From contig NC_086386.1 in the NCBI RefSeq assembly GCF_036588685.1, forward strand, positions 77,808,682 to 77,872,681: 64,000 nucleotides of DNA. Reading direction: 5' to 3'. Below are positions 55,507 through 64,000 of the stretch, in pieces (the first letter of the stretch is position 1; each line of letters begins with the position of its first letter). Made by a program: the position numbers and the translations under genes. The stretch is from Mytilus trossulus. Taxonomy: Eukaryota; Mollusca; Bivalvia; Mytilida; Mytilidae. The notes under the pieces were generated by a model. It searched no databases. It saw only the letters and a program-made list of their open reading frames with translations, and was not told the DNA's origin.

Positions 55507-55944
55507 GAATCTAAAAGGATAAATATTAAGAAATTGAAGCGAGAGTGGATATGCCATGTGTGTGGCTGTTCTAGTTTATTCCGTGTTGATAAAGCTTTAA
55601 AAAAAAAACTAATACATCCGTAGCTTGTATGAATCATTTCTGAAATGACGGCTATAAAATATATATACCAGTGTCTTGGCATTGCACAAGGTCGTGTTTT
55701 TCTCTGACTGTATTTGACGTCATTACACAAAATATATTGGAAGTTAGATGTATACTGATAGATAATTCACTTTAAGATGCATGATTTTTTTAATTAGTTA
55801 TTAGCGACTTTGAACTTGCTTCAAGTAACTGCTAGTACTCTTAGATCTGTACTTAGTGTCTGTTTGTTGTTGGGATGTACAAGTACCCGGCCACGTCCAC
55901 TTTTTTGTAGTATCTGATGAGCTTAACTTTTTTCAACTGATTTC
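55507..55944. other. Intergenic, no gene seen
   Basis: Mostly AT-rich. A GTACAAGTACCCGGCCACGT segment at about 55,877-55,896 may be the start of a repeat merging with the R3 copy that follows. Confidence 0.4.
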
Positions 55945-56330
55945 AATAGTTCGTTCTTATGTTGTACTGTAACACCCCTCTCCTATGTAAGGGGAGGGTT
56001 TGGATCCTGTTAATATGTTTAACCCCGCCACATTCTCTTTGTATGTGCCTGTCCCAAGTCAGGAGCCTGAAATTCAGTGGTTGTCGTTTGTTTATGTGTT
56101 ACATATTTGTTTGTTCATTCATTTTTTGTACGTAAATTAGGCCGTTAGTTTTTTTGTTTGAATTGTTTTTCATTAAATTTCGGGGCCTCTTATAGCTGAT
56201 TATGCGGTATAGGCTTTGCCCATTGTTGACGTCCGTACGGTGACCTTTAGTGGTTAATTTCTTTGTTATTTTGATCTCTTGTGAAGAGCTGTCTCATTTG
56301 CAATTATACCAAATCTTCTTTTTTATATTT
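55945..56330 (+). repeat. R3 dispersed repeat, full-length-looking copy
   Basis: GTTCGTTCTTATGTTGTACT, GGGGAGGGTTTGGATCCTGT, AACCCCGCCACATTCTCTTT, AGTCAGGAGCCTGAAATTCA, GGGGCCTCTTATAGCTGATT, GGTGACCTTTAGTGGTTAAT, ATACCAAATCTTCTTTTTTA. It joins the halves seen separately at 31,790 and 37,555. Confidence 0.85.
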
Positions 56331-57515
56331 GCCATTTTTCACTCCCATTTGTCTTTCTCGTTAGCTACCGTCAAATTCACTGCTGACATTTCGTAACAAA
56401 GAAACCGCCATATTGACATGCTAAATTCTTTAAATGTGCGAACATTGCATAGAAAACACCTGCCTCGAAAATAAATTGAAATGCAATATTGTCTGAATTT
56501 TGATGGTACACGAAAATCTTCAGCGTTAGCTTTTTCATTTGAATGCCTTCATGTTTTCAAATGACTTAAATGCGCCAAAACATTAACGGAATTTCGCCGA
56601 ATTTTATTTTGATTCAGTAGATGTCTTCGATTTCTTAGGCACTAATTCTTTTTATTATGCGTCAAAATAAGAATTATGTTTTTGTCGTCTTTTGTTCAAT
56701 TGCTATTTAAAATAAGAAAATAGTTACGTTTGTGGATTTATTTAGGAGGTAAATTGTAACATCCATTACTTTATATATTTCTGAGTCTGCGCTAAGTATA
56801 GATGTCCAGAACTTTATCACGTGTTTTTTACAAAGTGAAAGCAAAACGCCAAATTATAATTTTAAATCTTACCTTTTAAATCTTATCTTAAATATAATTA
56901 ATCTACCGTTTTCCCTCTCTAATTTTCTTTTACATTTAGAACATACTCACCCCTTCTCGTCCAATGAAAAGTAAGTGTTACCCTTTTTTTTATTTTCATA
57001 GTACATGGTTTTCCATGCACTACGAAATGCCATACATGAACGACTTTTCATTGTCAGTTAATTATGAAAGTGAACTCTTCATAACTGCACTAACAAAGTG
57101 TGCAAGCCCCTGGTGCATTTTCCATTGGAAAAGTGCATACACTGATTAAAGATGAAAGAGCAAAGATTAAAATAAAACATTTTGAATTTTGCAAATTTTC
57201 ATGCATTTTCTAACAATACACATATATAGAACAATTTGGGTAAGGATGTAGCTAAAATACTACTTATTCAATTTATATACTTGACATTTGAGGGATGTTA
57301 TTTTTCTCTCAAGAACAAAATGCCAGACTGCTGATATATAAAGCAAAGAAAATTTTTCGGAGAAACACAAATGCATGTAAATTTATTAATAAAAATTAAA
57401 AATATTTATACAGAGAGTTTTATATCTATAAAAATAAATCATATAGGGGATTAGTATACCATTGTGTTGTTTTTTTCCAAATATAAAAATCTCAAGATAA
57501 ATAAGTATTAAATTT
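56331..57515. other. Intergenic, no gene seen
   Basis: AT-rich. A 61-codon plus-strand frame at 56,964-57,149 shows no features and is not called. Confidence 0.4.
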
Positions 57516-57516
57516 T

Positions 57517-57622
57517 ACCTTTAGCAGAAGAAAAACTATTTATCCACCCCCGGTCCTCGCGAACTGTTTACCTTTAGCAGAAGAAAAACAATTTATCCAC
57601 CTCCAGTCCTCGCGAACTATGT
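57517..57622 (+). repeat. 53-bp tandem duplication
   Basis: Two copies of ACCTTTAGCAGAAGAAAAAC, ATTTATCCACC, TCCTCGCGAACT start at 57,517 and 57,570 and differ at a few bases. Confidence 0.85.
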
Positions 57623-58594
57623 CCGAGCTTTTTCATTCCATCCATTGAAATGATGATAACCTATGTTTTACATTTAGTTTATTAAAAAAAGTGAACTCTT
57701 ATTCAGGTTTGAATATAACAATGGGAAAGGATAATTTGGTTAGGTCACTCGAAAGTATGAATATGTTCTAAATGGGTCAGACAATACTTGGGCTTAAATC
57801 TTCATAAAACATGACCAAGTATTGTCTAACCTATAAGTAAACATTATTAGCTCCTTTCTTGATTTGAACTTATAATTCAGTGCATTTATAAAATCATTTC
57901 CTTAGATTAATAGAATGATAAGGTATGATCACTTTTCACTTACCACTATAAAATTCCCACTTCTGTATCGTCTTTTTCCAGATATGAACTTTATTTCAAA
58001 CATTTTTCGTGACAACATCCTCAGTTGGTCGAATGCATGAATTTAATCGTAACCTATTTTGACACTTTTTTGTCGCTCTGATAGATAAGCCTATTTTTTA
58101 CTAGGACATTATCCTGCCAAAAATAGTAGATGTGCCTTGCAAGTGGATACGAGTTATGCATATACAGACGTTATATCCTATCATCAAGCTTGTCAATGAA
58201 ATTTAAATATAACATGAATAACATGAAAATCTATTAATTCTTGTTTTCATTTAAATCTATTAAAATATCTAAAATATTCAATTAATCTCCATGAGTCATT
58301 TTATGAACTTTAATACATAAAAATGTCACAATTAAAAGCAAAGGAATAGAAGACAATGTCAGTTAGGTATCTTCAGAAGTACTAATTTGTCATTTTGTGG
58401 GTTTATTTGTTCGGTGACTAGATTACATATAATAATGTTGAATTATCTTATCATAATTGCATTATATGTAGCCAGTTTTTTGTAATAAAGGTTTTTCTAA
58501 CATTATGTCAAAAAGAAAACATCATGAATAATCCATATGATACAAGTCTCACATCTTAAAAGGATTCCATTCGTCACATATATATGACCTATTC
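57623..58594. other. Intergenic with a 13-bp hairpin
   Basis: AGACAATACTTGG (57779-57791) and CCAAGTATTGTCT (57815-57827) form a perfect 13-bp stem around a 23-base loop. No gene was seen. Confidence 0.5.
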
Positions 58595-59100
58595 CTAATA
58601 TTTGGAATTTTTGGTCCTCAATGCTCCTCAACTTTGTATTTGTTTGGCTTTTTTAACTATTTTGATCTGAGCGTCACTGATGAGTCTTATGTAGACGAAA
58701 CGCGCGTCTGGCGTATAAAATTATAATCCTGGTATTTTTGTTAACTATTTACACCACTGGGTCGATGCCACTGCTGGTGGACGTTTCGTCCCCGAGGGTA
58801 TCACCAGCCCAGTAGTCAGCACTTCGGTGTTGACATGAATATCAATTTTGTGGTCATTTTTATAAATTTTCTGTATACAAAACTTTGAATTTTTCGAAAA
58901 ACTAAGGATTTTCTTACCCCAGGAGTAGATTACCTTAGCCGCACAACTTTTTGGAATTTTTGGTCCTCAATGCTCCTCAACTTTGTATTTGTTTGGCTTT
59001 TTTAACTATTTTGATCTGAGCGTCACTGATGAGTCTTATGTAGACGAAACGCGCGTCTGGCGTATAAAATTATAATCCTGGTATTTTTGATAACTATATA
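58595..59100 (+). repeat. R1 tandem dimer
   Basis: A partial unit (58,595-58,745) is followed by a full unit (58,742-59,100) that opens CACTGGGTCGATGCCACTGC, continues GGTGGACGTTTCGTCCCCGA, AGCCCAGTAGTCAGCACTTC, TTACCTTAGCCGCACAACTT, and ends GACGAAACGCGCGTCTGGCG, TATAATCCTGGTATTTTTGA. The shared 150 bp at the two unit ends look almost identical. Confidence 0.85.
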
Positions 59101-59114
59101 TGTACCTATTATAT

Positions 59115-59540
59115 AGATATAGGAAAGTGTGGTGTAAGTGCCAATGAGACAACTCTCCATCCAAATAACAATTTAAAAAAAGGTAAACCATTATAGGTCA
59201 ATCTTCGGCCTTCAACACGGAGCCTAAGCTCACACCGAACAACAAGCTATAAAGAGCCCCAAAATTACTAGTGTAAAACTATTCGAACGGGAAAACCAAC
59301 GGTATAATCTAAATAAAAAAAACGAGAAGCGAGAAACAAGTATATATTACATAAACAAACGACAATTACTGTACATCAGATTCCTGACTTAGGACAGGTG
59401 CAAACATTTGCAGCGGGATTAAACGTTTTAACGGATCCAAACCTTCTCCCTTTTTCTGAAACAATAGCATAACATCACAAAATAGAAAAACATACGATAA
59501 AATATCAATTGGCAGACTTAACTCAATCAAAAAACGTAAT
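59115..59540 (-). repeat. R3 dispersed repeat, near full length, minus orientation
   Basis: GATATAGGAAAGTGTGGTGT, GGCCTTCAACACGGAGCC, AACAAGCTATAAAGAGCCCC, TGTACATCAGATTCCTGACT, GGATCCAAACCTTCTCCCTT. It is the reverse complement of 48,480-48,905 with minor drift. Confidence 0.85.
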
Positions 59541-59589
59541 GTTTGTTTAGTTCACACCTTGTTGACAATATAATAGAATTATATGTGAC

Positions 59590-59800
59590 TATTATAACCG
59601 TGAAAGGTTTATCTAGCTATCAAACTAGGATTAATCCACCATTAAAATAAGGAAATGTCTGTACCAAGCCAGGAACATAACAGTTTTGTTTCCTTCGTTT
59701 GAAGTATTAGGTCTTTTGCTTTTGCCATTTGATAGCTTTATGTTTTTAATTGTTCCTGGAGTTCTTTTTTGTTTGTTTGGGGGGGGGGGGTCTTATTTTA
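59590..59800 (+). repeat. R4 dispersed repeat, diverged
   Basis: CTAGGATTAATCCACCATTA, TGTCTGTACCAAGCCAGGAA, TTGCCATTTGATAGCTTTAT follow the R4 order; a G12 tract follows at about 59,779. Confidence 0.55.
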
Positions 59801-60244
59801 TTCAAACATGTACAGTTTACGAAGATATACAGGTACCTAAAAATCTGATAGTATATTTTTACAATAAAAATTAGTCGTAAGTCAAAACTTTGATGAATCT
59901 TGTGATGTGTGAACCAAAATTGAATTGAATAAATTGTTGTTTTTTTTTTAGATTGTTTTGGAAATTCTACGTGTTGTCATTAAATGTAATTGATGTTCTA
60001 AATGATAGAGGAAATTATATTAATATTTTTATGAAATTTTTGTTCTTTGTGGAAAAATTATGAAAAAATAGTTATTGTGACGTATGAGGACTTATAAGGT
60101 ACATAGTATTTTTCCCTTTGTGTATGTTCAAATACAACTTGAAACAGATAAATATATAATCGCATAGAGGGTAGTATGCGTAATGCTGTGTAGGTTTATG
60201 AGACAATATCATCAGATGTAAAACAGGCTCTTTTATGTTATCCT
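59801..60244. other. Intergenic, no gene seen
   Basis: AT-rich, nothing recognised. Confidence 0.4.
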
Positions 60245-60425
60245 TTTCGGGGCACCTATGTGAATCTCCTGTTTTGTCGGGAGTTCTTCTTGCTCGGTCT
60301 TAATCTTTTTTATGTTCTTTCATGACTTGTTTGTCTTATCGTGTTTTTGGATTTTTTCCCATTGCGTTGTCACATTTTTTTGCCGCTGATCGATGAGTTT
60401 TGAATGTAGCCTTGGCGTCCCATTT
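60245..60425 (+). repeat. R6 dispersed repeat, diverged
   Basis: TGAATCTCCTGTTTTGTCGG, GAGTTCTTCTTGCTCGGTCT, CCCATTGCGTTGTCACATTT, GATCGATGAGTTTTGAATGT. Confidence 0.55.
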
Positions 60426-60889
60426 CTATTTTTAAATAATGATCATATATACATGATAAATGTCATATTGTAATAAAACGGAATTCTTTATCAATTATTT
60501 CATTTATAATTGTTCTATGGTGTTAATTGATCTTAGTTAATAATCTGTATTGTTTCTTTTGATATTGCTTTTAATTGGAAGCCTTAAGTTTAATAAAAAC
60601 CTGTTCTAATTATAAGCAGTAAGTGGTTTCGAACCTTTAATTGTAAATTATAGTTGAGATACAACTATAGGAATAAATTCGATTCTGCCAAGACAGAAAG
60701 ATTTCTTTTAAAAATGCTTTTTTTTTTTTTTTAGTTTTGACAAACAATCTCAGTAATGATACTAGATTTGATAAGCTATGATACATTTATTAAGGAGAAA
60801 CGGTAGCAGACATCACTGTTAAAGTACAATACAGTACATGAAGTTTTTTCTCCCAGCATGCACGTTTTGCTTTGATGTTTATCGTGATA
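60426..60889. other. Intergenic, no gene seen
   Basis: AT-rich, with a T15-like tract at about 60,719-60,733. Confidence 0.4.
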
Positions 60890-61045
60890 ATTTTGGGGCC
60901 CTTTATAGCTTGTTGTTCAGTGTGAGCCAAGGCTCCGTGTTGAAGGCCGTACATTGACCTATAATGGTTTACTTTTTTAAAATTGTTATTTGGATGGAGA
61001 GTTGTCTCATTGGCACTCACACCACATCTTCCTATATCTATTAAA
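60890..61045 (+). repeat. R3 dispersed repeat, 3' part
   Basis: GGGGCCCTTTATAGCTTGTT, GTGAGCCAAGGCTCCGTGTT, GGCCGTACATTGACCTATAA, GGAGAGTTGTCTCATTGGCA; very close to 48,766-48,894. The minus-strand frame here is repeat sequence. Confidence 0.85.
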
Positions 61046-62154
61046 TAACAAAAAAGCATTACAAATACAGTCACACCTGAGTAAACTGGACCCTCAATAA
61101 GCCTGCTTTCTGTCCATTCCGGCCATTAAAGTCCCATTATCCTTTTCATTGTTTTTTTTTTTAAATACCCGATGTAAACCGAACCCTGAGTATAAAGAAT
61201 TCAGGTCTAATGATGCTATCCCAGTACCCTCAATTCAGAACATATTTGTTTATACAGGATAGCTTTTCAATTAGCCAGGTGTTAAACGTTGGACTTATAC
61301 AACGTACAGTAGTAAGCGGTATTATTTAAACACTAAAAGGTTAAATAAACTAAAAGACACGTTGAATATATATCTAATAGAAATTTCAATGCAGCTTGAA
61401 AAATTCTTTTCAAATCGCGGAGTAAGAAATTTACATCGTGTTGTCAAAATCCTGGTTTCCCTGTTGTGAACCTCAAAACCAATTAACCAGATAATGTAAA
61501 ACGCCCGGATTACGACAATCCATGTGTTTGTACAATGTCCCGATCATGATGAAATTTTGTTTGATAAACATCTTGTTTTTAATAGGCTTTACCTGCTTCA
61601 GAAATAAACGATGGAAGTCAATCAAAACTTTTGTGTCACAATTCAAATAACGCGAGGATTATGCTTCAAATTAAAACAATGAACAAGGGAATGTGAAACT
61701 GAAACGTCAGAGACTGATGCTACCGAGTTCTATTTGATATAAGGGGATATGTAATATAACATTTTTTTGAAATTCTCGGAACAACCAGTTTTTTTAAATT
61801 TCTATAGACAATGAATAAAAAGATTCAAAATAACGATTTGGAAAGTTATTTCGTTTTTACGTTTTGTATTTATTAGTTTATAATTTAGAATCAGACAGAA
61901 CTTTTACATGCAATAAATTGATCTATATTTATTATTATGACATAAGATAAATTGCTACATTGGTTTTTTTTTGTATATGTTGTATATACGTAATAGAATT
62001 CCATAAAGATGATAATTTTAAGTTGATTTCTTCATGATGTTACAATAAATGCACAATGTATATGTAGCCCCTAGCCCATATGAAGTGTCGGACTTAAATT
62101 TCAATTTATATAAATCTTAAGTACATATCAATACTATTTAATACTATTTAATAT
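61046..62154. other. Intergenic, no gene seen
   Basis: AT-rich, nothing recognised. Confidence 0.4.
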
Positions 62155-62490
62155 ATAAAATTGAGAAAGGAAATGGGGAATGTGTCAAAGCGACAACAAC
62201 CCGACCATAGAGCAGACAAGAGCCGAAGGCCACCAATGGGTCTTCAATATAGCGAAAAACTCCTTCAACTGGCCCCTTAAAAATATGTATACTAGTACAG
62301 TGATAATGGACGTCATACTAAACTCCGAATACTAATACACAAGAAACTAAAATTAAAAATCATACAAGACTAACAAAGACCAGAGGCTCCTGACTTGGGA
62401 CAGGCGCAAAATTGCGGCCGGGTTAAAAATGTTTATGAGCTCTCAACCCTCTCACTATGCCTCTAGGCAATGTAGAAAAGTAAACGCATA
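62155..62490 (+). repeat. R2 dispersed repeat, full-length-looking copy
   Basis: AAAATTGAGAAAGGAAATGG, GGAATGTGTCAAAGCGACAA, CTGGCCCCTTAAAAATATGT, CAGAGGCTCCTGACTTGGGA, AATGTAGAAAAGTAAACG; collinear with 34,674-35,029. Confidence 0.88.
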
Positions 62491-62769
62491 ACAATACGCA
62501 CATTGAAATTCAGTTCTAGAGAAGTCCGAGTCTGATGTCAGAAGATGTAACAAAAGAAAATAAATAAAATGACAATAATACATAAATAACAACAGACTAC
62601 TAACAGTTAACTGACATGTCAGCTGCAGATCTCATATATAAACTGATTGAAAGAGTATGTCTTCATAATATGAATATCAAGTACAATCCCTATACTACAT
62701 ACTCATTGTCATATACAAGTATTGCAAAATAACTGAACCACTTCAGATACTTTATTGAAGTGGAATTGA

Positions 62770-63885
62770 CAATTTTTGGATTCTCATAAATTCTATGTAT
62801 AACTTTTGAACTAGTTTGAATCTCGGTCTATTTCTGTAATTTATTCTTACATACTTTTTATTTTTTAACTCTGTATGCGTACATTGCCTATGGGAAAAAA
62901 AAATAAAAAAAAAAAAAAATAAAAAAAAAAAAAAAATTTAAAATTGTTTGTATGCACATTGAACAACAAATTTATGTGACGTATATAATTTTTCTAACGT
63001 CAGACACTCAAATCAATCCATGTGTTCTTAGACAGTAGATGTTATTGTGTCCTGTTAAATTGTTACCTTTAAAAAGTTTTGGATTCTCATATATTCTATG
63101 TATAATTTTTGGACTAGTTTGAATCTCGGTCAATTTCTGTAATTTATTCTTACATACTTTTGATTTTTTAACCCTGTATGCGTACATTGCCTATGTAAAT
63201 TTTAAAATTGTTTGTATGCACATTGAACGACAAATTTATGTGACGTTTATAATTTTTCTGACGTCGGACACTCAAGTAGAGATCCATGTGTTCGTGGATA
63301 GGTTTTTGTGTCCTGTTAAATTGTTCCTTTTAAAAGTTTTGGATTCTCATAATTTCTATGTATAACTTTTGGACTAGTTTGATTTCTGTAATTTATTCTT
63401 ACATACTTTTGATTTTTTAACCCTGTCTGCGCTCATTGCCTATGTAAAATTTAAAATTGTTTATAATCCAGGTACTTTTGATAACTATTGTATGCACATT
63501 GAACGACAAATTTATGTGACGTATATAATTTTTCTGACGTCAGACACTCAAATCAATCCATGTGTTCATAGATAGTAGATGTTGTTGTGTCCTGTTAAAT
63601 TGTTCCTTTTAAAAGTTTTGGATTCTCATAATTTCTATGTATAACTTTTGGACTAGTTTGATTTCTGTAATTTATTCTTACATACTTTTGATTTTTTAAC
63701 CCTGTCTGCGCTCATTGCCTATGTAAAATTTAAAATTGTTTATAATCCAGGTACTTTTGATAACTATTGTATGCACATTGAACGACAAATTTATGTGACG
63801 TATATAATTTTTCTGACGTCAGACACTCAAATCAATCCATGTGTTCATAGATAGTAGATGTTGTTGTGTCCTGTTAAATTGTTAT
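62770..63885 (+). repeat. Tandem array of four 260-300-bp units
   Basis: GGATTCTCAT marks unit starts at about 62,778, 63,082, 63,341 and 63,620 (spacings 304, 259, 279). Units share CTATGTATAACTTTTGGACT, CATACTTTTGATTTTTTAAC, GTATGCACATTGAAC, TTTATGTGACGTATATAATT, TTCTGACGTCAGACACTCAA and TGTCCTGTTAAATTGTT. Unit 1 has an A-rich tract (62,897-62,935). Units 3 and 4 carry an extra TATAATCCAGGTACTTTTGA, the tail of R1. Confidence 0.9.
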
Positions 63886-63929
63886 ACGATGATGACTGAT
63901 GTTCCCATATTTTGACTATTTTATTGATT

Positions 63930-64000
63930 GTGACTGTTTATTTAACGCATCATGTAAATGTAACGGAATTTGATGAGACTGTTATTAAAGTGAGAGGGTT
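63930..64000 (+). repeat. R4 dispersed repeat, cut by the window end
   Basis: TTTATTTAACGCATCATGTA, TAACGGAATTTGATGAGACT, AAAGTGAGAGGGTT match the R4 start at 38,685. Confidence 0.8.

Noticed and set aside
1..64000. Bacterial or viral origin of the window
   Set aside because: Introns with GT-AG borders, a tRNA-derived SINE, satellites and animal gene families show metazoan nuclear DNA; I saw no operons or viral genes.

Overview
The window looks like nuclear DNA of a bivalve mollusc, most likely a marine mussel (Mytilus or a close relative). It is AT-rich, gene-poor and intron-rich, and it is crowded with short dispersed repeats of types I associate with mussel genomes. I name these here R1 to R6: R1 carries GACGAAACGCGCGTCTGG, R2 carries GGGGAATGTGTCAAAGCGAC, R3 carries AACAAGCTATAAAG, R4 carries TTTAACGCATCA, R5 carries TCATCACTTGGCGTC, and R6 carries a degenerate form of TTCATGTTGCTTAGT. 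The genus call is an inference from memory of such repeats, not a search.

Layout. 1-2,300: a 1.4-kb Mutator-like non-autonomous element (9-bp target duplication) interrupts a decayed minus-strand reading frame. 4,925-7,824: three exon-like blocks (+) of a zinc-binding, CaRF/SWIM-associated type of domain. 8,636-11,440: a tRNA-derived SINE, its inverted partner and the first array of a 71-bp satellite. 11,508-23,314: the main plus-strand gene, a ubiquitin-specific protease (USP, peptidase C19) model of twelve exons. Its splice phases agree at ten of eleven junctions; one junction, where a zinc-ribbon exon should lie, does not fit. Array 2 of the satellite fills one of its introns and several MITEs sit in others. 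25,688-26,204: a TTAA-flanked MITE. 27,120-29,960: array 3, the same satellite as array 2 but inverted and with a 708-bp higher-order repeat. 35,575-37,502: a minus-strand Mab-21/cGAS-like receptor (cGLR) gene, open for about 640 codons except for one in-frame TAG. 37,700-64,000: no convincing gene; dispersed repeats, two fold-back elements with a shared loop, and a tandem array of about 280-bp units at 62,770-63,880.

How things may work together. USP and cGLR are both families used in innate immune signalling in animals, but nothing in the sequence ties the two genes to each other. The USP keeps recognisable Cys, QQD, zinc-binding and His/Asp boxes, yet its Cys box has two extra residues and its second zinc-binding half was not found; it may be a divergent enzyme or an early pseudogene. 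The most unusual feature is the satellite. Each 71-bp monomer contains a 13-bp inverted repeat, so arrays 1-3 amount to about 110 potential hairpins; array 2 would be transcribed within the USP pre-mRNA, and arrays 2 and 3 are mutually inverted around the catalytic exons.

All exon calls come from reading splice sites and frames by eye; no alignments were run.
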